Shown here piece after piece: positions 8,267 to 15,415 of a DNA stretch of 15,458 nt. Each line of letters starts with the position of its first letter. Position 1 is the stretch's first letter. The DNA comes from Opitutia bacterium UBA6410 (GTDB lineage Bacteria; Verrucomicrobiota; Verrucomicrobiia; Opitutales; Intestinicryptomonadaceae). The translations under genes and the position numbers were made by a program. The stretch lies in assembly GCA_002437405.1 (NCBI GenBank), contig DJPO01000062.1, positions 588 through 16,045 on the forward strand. The letters are read 5' to 3'. Under the pieces are notes generated by a model that was given only the letters and a program-made list of their open reading frames with translations, was not told the DNA's origin and made no database searches.

Positions 8267-8300
8267 AAAAAAAGGAGGCATTAAATGCCTCCAATTTTTT
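8267..8300 (-). terminator. Bidirectional intrinsic terminator, mainly for the perR-rbr unit
   Basis: The palindrome GGAGGCATT-A-AATGCCTCC spans 8274-8292. On the minus strand it is followed by seven U (A7 at 8267-8273), ending the rubrerythrin transcript. On the plus strand it is followed by AA and T6 (8295-8300), so it can also stop read-through from the left. Confidence 0.85.
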
Positions 8301-8323
8301 ATGCTTTGTGCAGAGATTGCAGA

Positions 8324-8896
8324 TTAAAAATTGTCCGCGAGCACTTCGAAGTACGCCTGCGGGTGGGCGCATGCGGGGCACTTTTGCGGCGCTTCCGCCC
8401 CTTCGTAAACGAAACCGCAGTTGCGGCACTTCCATTTTATCGTTTGGGACTTTTTGAAAACCGCGCCGTTTTTTATGTTTTCGGCGAGTTTCAGATAACG
8501 CTCTTCGTGGTGTTTTTCGACCGCCGCGATATTCGCAAATACCTTCGCGATGTCTTCAAAGCCCTCTTCGCGCGCGTCCTTTTCCGCCTGTTCGTAAATT
8601 ACCGTCCATTCCTCGCGCTCGCCCTCCGCGGCGGCTTTCAGGCACGCAAGCGTGTCGCCCAGCCCGCTCGAAAAAGTGCCCTCGATTTTCACCTGAGCGT
8701 CGCCCAGGAGTTTGAAGAACCGCTTGGCGTGTTCCTTTTCGTTGTCGGCGGTTTCCTGAAAAATCGCGGCTATCTGTTCGTAGCCCTCCTTTTTCGCGAC
8801 GCTCGCAAAGAACGTGTATTTGTTGCGCGCGGCGGACTCCCCTGCGAAAGCCGCCATCAGGTTTTTCTGCGTTTTTGTTCCTTCCAATGATTTCAT
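8324..8896 (-). CDS. rbr: Rubrerythrin (non-haem di-iron peroxidase with rubredoxin-like domain)
   Basis: A cytoplasmic peroxidase that reduces hydrogen peroxide using electrons passed through a rubredoxin-type Fe(Cys)4 centre. It is typical of anaerobes and microaerophiles. The N-terminal four-helix ferritin-like domain (about 1-145) has the di-iron ligands Glu20, Glu53/His56 (NEKEH), Glu93 and Glu96, and Glu127/His130 (VEKHH). The C-terminal rubredoxin-like domain has Cys157/Cys160 and Cys173/Cys176. The length of 190 residues is standard. I use the ATG at 8896-8894 because MKSLEGTKTQKNLM is the family N-terminus; the frame is open further upstream, but that part is the tail of the regulator gene. 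Its ATG overlaps the regulator's TGA (ATGA, 4-nt overlap), so the two are co-transcribed and probably translationally coupled. A terminator follows directly. Confidence 0.96.
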   Translation of the reverse strand: MKSLEGTKTQKNLMAAFAGESAARNKYTFFASVAKKEGYEQIAAIFQETADNEKEHAKRFFKLLGDAQVKIEGTFSSGLGDTLACLKAAAEGEREEWTVIYEQAEKDAREEGFEDIAKVFANIAAVEKHHEERYLKLAENIKNGAVFKKSQTIKWKCRNCGFVYEGAEAPQKCPACAHPQAYFEVLADNF

Positions 8897-9324
8897 AGTC
8901 TGTTTCCGTTGATTTTTATTTTGATTTTGCGGACGCAATTTGGACAGCGTCCCGAAAAGAGAAGTTCCGAGCCCTCGACGGAAAACCCCGCGCCGAAGAT
9001 TTTCGATATTTTTTTACGCAGCTCGGGCGCGAGGGGGGCGTCGTAGATTTTGCCGCATTTTTTGCAGACGAAGTGGGCGTGCTCGGCGGTGTCGGCGTCG
9101 AAGCGCGCGGAGGAGTCGCCCGAAGCGTCGAGCTTTAGGATTGTGCCGTCGCGCGCAAGCTCCGAGAGGTTGCGGTAGACCGTCCCGAGGCTGATGTTGG
9201 GCATTTGCGCCCGCGCGGCCTCGTAGACTTCGGAAGCGGTCGGGTGGTGAAGCCCGCCCGAGCGGAGCAGGGCGAGTACGATTTCGCGCTGTTTTGAGCG
9301 ACGTTTTGCCGAAATGCCTGTCAT
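8893..9324 (-). CDS. perR: Fur-family metalloregulator, PerR-like
   Basis: A DNA-binding repressor of the Fur superfamily, most likely the peroxide sensor PerR. It has 143 residues. The N-terminal winged helix (about 1-80) includes the recognition segment ISLGTVYRNLSEL. The C-terminal dimerisation domain has the structural zinc pairs Cys87/Cys90 and Cys127/Cys130. Candidate regulatory metal ligands are His27, Asp76, His82, His84 and Asp95. Asp76, His82, His84 and Asp95 reproduce the spacing of the B. subtilis PerR ligands Asp85, His91, His93 and Asp104, and the Asp residues favour PerR over Fur. I chose ATG 9324 because it gives the usual short N-terminus; the frame stays open to 9429 but the added residues are not family-like. 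No clear Shine-Dalgarno is seen. The overlap with rubrerythrin supports a peroxide-response role. Zur or Fur function cannot be excluded. Confidence 0.88.
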   Translation of the reverse strand: MTGISAKRRSKQREIVLALLRSGGLHHPTASEVYEAARAQMPNISLGTVYRNLSELARDGTILKLDASGDSSARFDADTAEHAHFVCKKCGKIYDAPLAPELRKKISKIFGAGFSVEGSELLFSGRCPNCVRKIKIKINGNRL

Positions 9325-9605
9325 ATATTTTATGGTTTTTACGCGGATAATTTTTTGTTTTTTTATTCTCCGATGCGGCGTTCCCGAAAGGTTTTTTTCG
9401 CTCGCGGCGTTTTCAAAGCAGCGAGCCAAGCCCGAAGAAAAAATCTTCCGCGCCGATTCACGAAGGGAAACCCGCCCTCATCAAAGTTCCGAAAAACGCC
9501 TCCTCCGAGCCCTTAATGAAAGCCTCCCGTACATCAAACCCGAAAAGACCCCTCCATACGCCGAACACCCCAGAAAAAAGTGCCTTTGTTGGAAATTTTT
9601 TAAAT
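9325..9605. other. Divergent intergenic region between perR and zupT
   Basis: This region separates minus-strand perR from plus-strand zupT and must hold the promoters of both. The first 50 bp are A/T-rich and fit a perR promoter, but no confident -35/-10 pair can be assigned. The remainder carries an open plus frame (9314-9607) whose peptide is Arg/Lys/Pro-rich and unlike a real protein. Confidence 0.5.
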
Positions 9606-9624
9606 AGTAATCGTTATCATTATT
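9606..9624 (-). promoter_or_regulatory. Fur-box-like operator upstream of zupT
   Basis: Read on the minus strand, this 19-mer is AATAATGATAACGATTACT. It matches the classical Fur box GATAATGATAATCATTATC at 14 of 19 positions, including ten in a row. It lies 41 bp before the zupT start in an A/T-rich stretch between two metal-related transcription units. A PerR, Fur, Zur or Mur protein could bind; which one is inference. Confidence 0.5.
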
Positions 9625-9664
9625 ATCTTGACGGAGAGGTCAAGCCTTTTCTACAAAGAAGACA

Positions 9665-10468
9665 ATGGAAAATTCCGCACTAACCGCATTCCTCCTCACC
9701 CTGATAGCGGGGGCTTCGACCGCAATCGGGGCTGCTCTCACTTTCGTAATCCGCCGAAACGACTTCAAAATACTCGCGCTCGGAATGAGCTTCTCGGCGG
9801 GCGTTATGATATACATCTCCTTTATGGACATTATGCCAATGGCGATGGAAATGATTGCGCGCGACGGCGGATTTTTCGGCGGCAAAATCGGAAAAATGCT
9901 CGGCTTCGGCGCGTTCTTCGGGGGCGTGGGCGTCGCCGCGCTCATCGACTACCTCGTCCCCGAGCACGTCGATAGCGCGGAAATCGGGGCGCGCGCGCAT
10001 TCGGATTCGGCGCGCGCGGAAAAGGCGAGGCACGCGGCGTTGATGACGGCGATTGCCATAAGTGTCCACAACTTCCCCGAGGGGCTTTCGGTCTTCATAA
10101 CGACTTTGGAGGACGTGCGCGTGGGGCTTGCGATTGCCCTTGCAATCACGCTCCACAACATTCCCGAGGGAATCTCCGTCGCCCTGCCTATCTACAACGC
10201 CACTGGCGACAAAAAACGCGCGTTTTGGTTTGCCGCGCTCTCGGGGCTTGCCGAGCCTGCGGGCGCGCTCGCGGCGTACTTTGTTTTTGCGCCGATTCTC
10301 ACGCCGCAGACGGTCGGGGCGGCTCTCTCGCTGACTGCGGGGATTATGGTCTACATTTCGCTCGACGAACTGCTGCCGACGGCCAAGGAATACGGGCACG
10401 AGCACTACGGGATTGTCGGAGTCTTTGCGGGAATGGCGTTTATCGCGGCGGGCTCGCTGATTTTCTGA
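9665..10468 (+). CDS. zupT: ZIP-family divalent metal transporter (ZupT-like)
   Basis: An inner-membrane importer of zinc and other divalent metals such as iron or manganese. The 267-residue sequence aligns by eye with ZupT along its length. It has about eight hydrophobic segments and an N-terminal LTLIAGASTAIGA segment. The paired metal-binding motifs HNFPEG (135-140) and HNIPEG (164-169) lie in the fourth and fifth helices. SGLAEPAGALAAY and GIMVYISLDELLPTAKEYG follow. A charged, Ala/Arg-rich loop near residues 105-127 replaces the longer His-rich loop of some ZIP proteins. A purine-rich AAAGAAGA before the ATG may serve as a ribosome-binding site. The upstream Fur-like site suggests metal-dependent repression. 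The EamA gene follows 48 bp downstream. Confidence 0.93.
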   Translation: MENSALTAFLLTLIAGASTAIGAALTFVIRRNDFKILALGMSFSAGVMIYISFMDIMPMAMEMIARDGGFFGGKIGKMLGFGAFFGGVGVAALIDYLVPEHVDSAEIGARAHSDSARAEKARHAALMTAIAISVHNFPEGLSVFITTLEDVRVGLAIALAITLHNIPEGISVALPIYNATGDKKRAFWFAALSGLAEPAGALAAYFVFAPILTPQTVGAALSLTAGIMVYISLDELLPTAKEYGHEHYGIVGVFAGMAFIAAGSLIF

Positions 10469-10516
10469 GCGGTTTATTTTCTTGAAGATTTCGGCAAAAG
10501 TACGACATTTGCGCGC

Positions 10517-10930
10517 ATGTGGCAAACGTATGCGATTCTTTCCGCGCTCTGCGCGTCGATGACTGCGATATTCGCGAAGCTCGGCACCGACGACACAAAC
10601 CCGAATTTGGCGACGGCTATCAGGACGACGGTGATTCTGTTTCTCACTTGGGCGGTGGCGTTCGCGGTTTGCGACGTTTCGCAGATACGGAAAATTTCGG
10701 GGCACTCGCTGCTCTTTTTGGTTTTGAGCGGCGTGGCGACGGGGCTTTCGTGGCTCTTTTACTTCAAGGCTCTCAAGCTCGCGGACGTTTCGAAAGTCGC
10801 GCCCGTGGACAAGCTGAGCGTGGTGTTTACGATATTTCTTGCGTTTCTTTTGCTGGGCGAACAACCGTCGCCGAAGGTCATAGTCGGGGGGCTCTTGATT
10901 TTGGCGGGTTCGCTCACTCTAATTCTTTGA
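10517..10930 (+). CDS. Half-size EamA/DMT-superfamily transporter
   Basis: A small inner-membrane protein of 137 residues with a single EamA domain. It has about five hydrophobic helices and hallmarks such as ILSALCASMTAIFAKLG at the N-terminus and SWLFYFKAL near the middle. The C-terminal part has VAPVDKLSVVFTIFLAFLLLGE and a final GGLLILAGSLTLIL helix. Full-length members carry two such domains; this type works, where known, as a dimer of half-transporters. The substrate is unknown. It shares a likely transcript with zupT and is followed by a terminator. Confidence 0.87.
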   Translation: MWQTYAILSALCASMTAIFAKLGTDDTNPNLATAIRTTVILFLTWAVAFAVCDVSQIRKISGHSLLFLVLSGVATGLSWLFYFKALKLADVSKVAPVDKLSVVFTIFLAFLLLGEQPSPKVIVGGLLILAGSLTLIL

Positions 10931-10960
10931 TAAATAGCAAATTGTTGTATCGATTTGGCA

Positions 10961-10985
10961 AAAAATGCCCAGCGGGCGCATTTTT
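10961..10985 (+). terminator. Intrinsic terminator after the zupT-EamA unit
   Basis: AAAAATGC (10961-10968) pairs with GCATTTTT (10978-10985). A short CC/GG inner pairing and a 2-nt bulge lie around the AGC loop. The right arm ends in T5. It lies 30 bp after the EamA stop codon. Confidence 0.6.
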
Positions 10986-11010
10986 GGCTTCCCAAAGAAA
11001 GCCGACTCCC

Positions 11011-11016
11011 TATAAT
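11011..11016 (+). promoter_or_regulatory. Possible -10 element of the FadL-type gene
   Basis: A perfect TATAAT lies 57 bp before the start codon at 11073 and just after a terminator, where a new promoter is expected. No good -35 is present at the usual spacing (only TTCCCA at 10989-10994), so the call rests on the -10 and position. Confidence 0.4.
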
Positions 11017-11072
11017 TTGCCGCCGTGTTTCTTTTATTATAGGAACACTTTATAACAATCATTACTATTATT

Positions 11073-12368
11073 ATGATAAAACAAACCACCGCCTTATGCG
11101 CACTGTTTGGCGCATGCGCGACTTTTGGTGCGGGTTTCCAGGTTTTGGAACAAGGTGCATCAAATCTCGGTACAGCACTCGCCGGCTCTACGGCTAACGC
11201 GAATGCGGATGCAACGTCCGCGTTCTGGAATCCCTCCTCGGCGTTCGAAATCGGACTCGCCGCGGGGAAGACCACCATCGACAGCGGTATGAACTTTGTC
11301 ATACCCTCGTTCTCCTTCACGGGGAGCAGTTATAGCACCGACGCTTCGGGCAATCCGCTCGCGCCCATCAGCGGCTCGGACGGCGGCAATGCGGGGGAAT
11401 TGGCATATGTGCCCAACTTCAACCTCGTTCATATGTTCTCCGACGACTTGGCGATAACGCTCTCGATTACCTCGCCCTACGGCTTGGAGACGGACTACGA
11501 CTCCGACTGGGTCGGACGCTATCAGGCGCTCAACAGCGACCTCACGACCGTGGACATCAACCCGAGCTTGGCGTACAAAGTCAACGACTGGCTTTCGATT
11601 TCTGGCGGCGTTTCGCTCCAATACATGCACGCGGAGCTGACCCAAGCCTTGGCGACTGGAACCCCGCTTGGCGACGCGGAGGTAAGCCTGCGCGGGCAGA
11701 GCTGGGGCGTTGGCGGAAACATCGGCTTTACCATAAAATATGCGGAGGGCGGCAGACTGGGCTTCCACTGGCGCAGCGAAGTTTCGCAGGACATCACGGG
11801 CAACCAGCACATGACGCTGCCCGCGCTCGGATACTACGACCGCATTGTAGCCCCCATCGAAACCAACCTGACTCTCCCGCAGACTTTCAACGTCGGCGTC
11901 TACCAGCGTCTCTGGGGCGCGTTGGACAGATTCGCGGTTATGGCGGACTATTCGTTCACTTGTTGGAATGCGTTCGACGAACTGGATATCCAAAATTCCA
12001 ACACGGGCGCGACTGTCGGCGGCGAACCCGTCCACGAAAACTGGAAGAACGTCTCGAGAATTTCGTTCGGTATCCACTACTACCCCGAATTCGACGAAAA
12101 CCTGACGCTCAGAATCGGCGCGACTTGGGACGAATCCCCCGTCCCCGGCCCGAAAAACCGCACTGCGCGAATCCCCTGCTCGGATAGGGCGTGGCTCGCG
12201 GGCGGGCTCGGGTACAAGTACGAAAATATGACGGTCAACGTCTCGTACATGTACATATTTTTCTACAACGACTCGGGCATAGACCACTCGACCCCTGGAG
12301 TCCGCACGACGGGCGTATACACGGGGCACGCGCAGGTTGTCTCGATTCAGGCGGGAATATCCTTCTAA
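11073..12368 (+). CDS. Outer-membrane transport protein of the FadL/OmpP1/TodX family
   Basis: An outer-membrane beta-barrel that in characterised members moves long-chain fatty acids or other hydrophobic molecules across the outer membrane. A signal peptide (MIKQTTALCALFGACATFGA, residues 1-20) is followed by the diagnostic N-terminal hatch sequence GFQVLEQGASNLGTALAGS. Next comes ADATSAFWNPSS, matching the family's NPAG-like element. Alternating hydrophobic and aromatic strands continue to the end (for example SYMYIFFYND and VVSIQAGISF), with a terminal Phe as outer-membrane barrels prefer. The length of 431 residues is normal. No Shine-Dalgarno is evident; the leader is A/T-rich. It is a monocistronic gene flanked by terminators. 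The substrate is not determined. Confidence 0.9.
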   Translation: MIKQTTALCALFGACATFGAGFQVLEQGASNLGTALAGSTANANADATSAFWNPSSAFEIGLAAGKTTIDSGMNFVIPSFSFTGSSYSTDASGNPLAPISGSDGGNAGELAYVPNFNLVHMFSDDLAITLSITSPYGLETDYDSDWVGRYQALNSDLTTVDINPSLAYKVNDWLSISGGVSLQYMHAELTQALATGTPLGDAEVSLRGQSWGVGGNIGFTIKYAEGGRLGFHWRSEVSQDITGNQHMTLPALGYYDRIVAPIETNLTLPQTFNVGVYQRLWGALDRFAVMADYSFTCWNAFDELDIQNSNTGATVGGEPVHENWKNVSRISFGIHYYPEFDENLTLRIGATWDESPVPGPKNRTARIPCSDRAWLAGGLGYKYENMTVNVSYMYIFFYNDSGIDHSTPGVRTTGVYTGHAQVVSIQAGISF

Positions 12369-12415
12369 TTCCCGCACGGAATTTTTTATTTTTTCCGCCG
12401 TATAGGCGGGGCACG

Positions 12416-12468
12416 AGTGCCAATCAAGGCGGCGGTATCGCTTGGCTTTGATTGGCACTTCTTTTTTT
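12416..12468 (+). terminator. Intrinsic terminator after the FadL-type gene
   Basis: A perfect 12-bp stem pairs AGTGCCAATCAA (12416-12427) with TTGATTGGCACT (12448-12459). The loop is 20 nt and could form further pairs. TCTTTTTTT follows, ending at 12468. It lies 48 bp after the stop codon at 12368. Confidence 0.8.
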
Positions 12469-12648
12469 GTGTCGGGGAATTGCGGGAGCAATGGCGGATA
12501 CGGAAAGTTGCGCGGGCGGCGTGTTTTGCTTCGCTCGGAGTAGGCGGCGGTGTCGCGCAATTTGCAGGGCTTGGCGCGGGGGCGCACTTGCGGGAATGTC
12601 GCGCGGCGGAGTCCGATTCCCCCGCGCACAATGAATCTTGACTCTTTG
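12469..12648. other. G-rich intergenic region upstream of valS
   Basis: About 180 bp of G-rich plus-strand sequence without a recognisable gene. Short open frames give Arg/Ala/Gly-rich peptides without known motifs. TTGACT at 12638-12643 could be a -35 element, with TTTTAT at 12661-12666 as a weak -10 at 17-bp spacing, but this is only suggestive. I see no T-box features (no specifier loop, no conserved T-box core). Confidence 0.5.
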
Positions 12649-12671
12649 CTCCAATAGCTTTTTTATTGGAG
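12649..12671 (+). promoter_or_regulatory. Stem-loop in the valS leader
   Basis: CTCCAATA (12649-12656) pairs perfectly with TATTGGAG (12664-12671) around a GCTTTTT loop, 17 nt before the valS start. No T run follows, so it is not a terminator. The only Shine-Dalgarno-like GGAG before valS is locked in its right arm. Confidence 0.45.
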
Positions 12672-12688
12672 TACTAATATATCTAATA

Positions 12689-15373
12689 ATGAGCGAAATT
12701 TCCAAAGCGTATAATCCCTCGGAAGTCGAGGATAAGTGGTATAAATCTTGGGTCGAGTCGGGCTGCTTCAAAGCCCGCAGGGATTCCAAATCCGACGCCT
12801 TTTCAATCGTCATTCCCCCGCCGAACGTCACGGGCGTTCTCACGATGGGGCACGTGCTCAACAATACGATTCAGGACATTCTAATCCGCCGCGCGCGCCA
12901 GCTCGGCAAAAACGCGGTTTGGATCCCCGGAACCGACCACGCGGGCGTCGCGACCCAGACGAAAGTCGAGGCGTACCTGCGCAAGGAAAAGCACACGTCC
13001 GCGCGCGAACTCGGGCGCGAAAAATTCATCGAAGTCGCAAAGCAGTGGCGCGACAAGCACGGCGGAATTATTATCGAACAGTTGAAAAAACTCGGCGCGT
13101 CGTGCGACTGGGACAGGCTCGTCCACACGCTCGACGACGACTACTCCAAGGCGGTTCTCACCGCATTCGTAAAGCTCTTCAAGGAGGGCTATATCTACCG
13201 CGGCAAGCGCATGGTCAACTGGTGCCCCGTAAACCTCACGGCTCTCTCCGACGAGGAGGTCGTGATGAAGCACTGCAAGAGCAAGCTCTACAAAATGAAG
13301 TACGAGCTCGCCGAATCGCGCGGCACGTTCCTCGAAATCGCAACAACCCGCCCCGAAACGATTATGGGCGACTCCGCCGTTGCCGTTAATCCCAACGACG
13401 AACGCTACAAGCATTTAATCGGCAAGCACGCAATCCGCCCGTTCCCCCGCAAGGAAATCCCGATTATCGGCGACGAATACGTCGATATGAAATTCGGCAC
13501 GGGCGTCCTTAAAATCACCCCCGCGCACGACCCCGCCGACTTCGAAATCGGCCAGCGCCACCACCTCGAAATCACCGAGGTCATGAACCCCGACGCCACG
13601 ATGAACGAACTGGCGGGCGAGGACTTCAAGGGGCTCGACAGATTCGCCGCGCGCGAGCTCGCCGTCAAGAAGCTCGAGGAGCTCGGGCAGCTTGTCGCAA
13701 TCGAGGACTACGAAAACAACATCGGCTATTCCGAACGCGGCAATGTCCCGATTGAACCCCGCCTTTCAGACCAGTGGTTTATGCGCTATCCCAAAATCAA
13801 GGAGGCGAAGGCGGCTGTCGAATCGGGCGCGATAAAGTTCTGGCCGCAACGCTGGGAAAAAACCTACACCCACTGGCTCGACAATATCCGCGACTGGTGT
13901 ATCTCCCGCCAAATCTGGTGGGGGCACAGAATCCCCGTCTGGTACAGAAAGGGGGTCGAAAAGCCCGACATCACGAACCCCGAAGAAGTTCACGTCTCCG
14001 TCGAAGGCCCGTCCGATCCCGAAAACTGGGTGCGCGACGAGGACTCGCTCGACACTTGGGCGAGCTCGTGGCTCTGGCCGTTCGCCACAATGGGCTGGCC
14101 GAACGAAGACAAAATGCGCGAGCTGCAAATGGAAAAATTCTACCCGACTTCCGCGCTTGTAACCGGGCCCGACATCATCTTCTTCTGGGTCGCGAGAATG
14201 ATTATGGCGGGGCTGGAATTCCTCCCCGGCACGATGAGCTCGCGCATACCGTTCAAAAACGTCTACTTTACGGGCATTATCCGCGACATGCAGGGGCGCA
14301 AGATGTCCAAGAGCTTGGGCAATTCGCCCGACCCGCTCGACATCATCGCAAGATACGGCGCGGACGGTCTGCGCTTCGGCGTGATGAACTGTGCGCCGCA
14401 GGGGCAGGACATTCTGTTTAGCGAAGAGAGAGTCGAGCTTGGCAGAAACTTCTGCAACAAGCTCTGGAACGCCTGCCGCTTCAGGCAAATGGCGGGCGAC
14501 AAGTCCGACAACTCGTCGCTCGCGGCAATCGCGGCGCGAATCGACACAACAAAGTTCGACGCAAACGACCACGCGATTTTGGCGAATCTCCAAAAGTGCT
14601 GCGAAAATGTCGCGAAGGACTACGACGTCTACCAGTTCAACTCCATCACGCAGGAAATCTACGCGTTCTTCTGGAACGATTTTTGCGGCTGGTATCTGGA
14701 AGTCTCCAAGTCCAGAATGGCGGACGAATCGGCGAAGTCCACGGTGCTCGCGGTTCAGGATTTGTGTCTGCGCCAGACCCTCCTTTTGCTCCACCCGTTT
14801 ATGCCGTTTATCACCGAGGAATTGTGGCACTCGATGGGCTTCGGGCGCGACGGCGACTTCATTCAAAACGAATCGCCCGAGTTCGACGCCGACGCCCTCG
14901 GCATTGCCCCCGACGAAAAGACGGCGGCGCAGGTCGAAAAGCTCAAGGATTTCGCGACAAAGGCGAGAGCGTTGAAAGCGCAGGTAAAAATGGCGTCCAG
15001 AAAGGACGTGAAATTGCGCACTGTATGCGACTCGCAGGATTCCGAAACGCTGCTTCTCGAAAACGTCGAAATGCTAAAGCGTCTGATTGGCGCTGGCGAA
15101 ATCACCGCGGAAAAATCGTTCGACGGAGCGGCGCAGATTACGTCGCTTGGGACGGTTTATATAGATATGGGCAGTTCGGCTGTTTCGGCGGAGGACAAGA
15201 AGAAGCTGGAGAAGGAGCTCGAAAAGCTACTCGGAGTAGAAAAAGCGACGGAGGCAAGATTGGGCAACGAGGCATTTGTTTCGAAGGCGCCGGCGAAGGT
15301 AATTGAGGGTGCGAAGAAGCAGCTGGAGGATTGCCGCGCAAAAATCCAAGAAATCCGCAAGCTTTTAGCGTAA
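12689..15373 (+). CDS. valS: Valyl-tRNA synthetase
   Basis: A cytoplasmic class Ia aminoacyl-tRNA synthetase that charges tRNA-Val with valine and edits misactivated threonine. The protein has 894 residues. The Rossmann catalytic core carries the HIGH-type motif in PPNVTGVLTMGH (44-55) and the KMSKS loop at 538-542. The CP1 editing domain includes TTRPET (219-224) and the HDPADFEIG segment. The anticodon-binding helical domain follows (about 600-780). From about 829 to the end a Lys/Glu-rich coiled coil forms the tRNA-binding C-terminal arm typical of ValS. The start at 12689 (MSEISKAYNPSEVEDKWY) fits the family; an in-frame ATG at 12638 would add 17 unrelated residues and include the leader hairpin. 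No good Shine-Dalgarno is present. All key motifs are intact. Confidence 0.98.
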   Translation: MSEISKAYNPSEVEDKWYKSWVESGCFKARRDSKSDAFSIVIPPPNVTGVLTMGHVLNNTIQDILIRRARQLGKNAVWIPGTDHAGVATQTKVEAYLRKEKHTSARELGREKFIEVAKQWRDKHGGIIIEQLKKLGASCDWDRLVHTLDDDYSKAVLTAFVKLFKEGYIYRGKRMVNWCPVNLTALSDEEVVMKHCKSKLYKMKYELAESRGTFLEIATTRPETIMGDSAVAVNPNDERYKHLIGKHAIRPFPRKEIPIIGDEYVDMKFGTGVLKITPAHDPADFEIGQRHHLEITEVMNPDATMNELAGEDFKGLDRFAARELAVKKLEELGQLVAIEDYENNIGYSERGNVPIEPRLSDQWFMRYPKIKEAKAAVESGAIKFWPQRWEKTYTHWLDNIRDWCISRQIWWGHRIPVWYRKGVEKPDITNPEEVHVSVEGPSDPENWVRDEDSLDTWASSWLWPFATMGWPNEDKMRELQMEKFYPTSALVTGPDIIFFWVARMIMAGLEFLPGTMSSRIPFKNVYFTGIIRDMQGRKMSKSLGNSPDPLDIIARYGADGLRFGVMNCAPQGQDILFSEERVELGRNFCNKLWNACRFRQMAGDKSDNSSLAAIAARIDTTKFDANDHAILANLQKCCENVAKDYDVYQFNSITQEIYAFFWNDFCGWYLEVSKSRMADESAKSTVLAVQDLCLRQTLLLLHPFMPFITEELWHSMGFGRDGDFIQNESPEFDADALGIAPDEKTAAQVEKLKDFATKARALKAQVKMASRKDVKLRTVCDSQDSETLLLENVEMLKRLIGAGEITAEKSFDGAAQITSLGTVYIDMGSSAVSAEDKKKLEKELEKLLGVEKATEARLGNEAFVSKAPAKVIEGAKKQLEDCRAKIQEIRKLLA

Positions 15374-15413
15374 TAGTCAGCAAAATTGCGGGGCAATTTT
15401 GCGCGCTGACTAT
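15373..15413 (+). other. Long stem-loop just after valS
   Basis: ATAGTCAGC (15373-15381) pairs with GCTGACTAT (15405-15413), and AAAATTGC (15382-15389) pairs with GCAATTTT (15393-15400). Together they form a two-part stem with a GGG loop and a 4-nt GCGC bulge. The first base of the stem is the last base of the valS stop codon. No U tract follows, so it may be a 3'-end processing or stability structure, or part of the adjoining repeat, rather than a simple terminator. Confidence 0.6.
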
Positions 15414-15415
15414 AG

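Noticed and set aside
7208..8281. Long minus-strand open frame from inside the LptC/LptA-like gene through the G/T-rich region
   Set aside because: Its N-terminal half is Lys/Arg/Pro low complexity and its C-terminal half is antisense to a credible gene.
9314..9607. Plus-strand open frame between perR and zupT
   Set aside because: Hydrophobic start then Arg/Lys/Pro-rich tail, no family resemblance, overlaps the perR start and the control region.
12469..12688. T-box riboswitch controlling valS
   Set aside because: No conserved T-box core, no specifier stem and no terminator/antiterminator pair; the small hairpin at 12649-12671 is all that is visible.
13766..14866. Minus-strand open frame opposite valS
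   Set aside because: Antisense shadow of valyl-tRNA synthetase; no independent evidence of coding.
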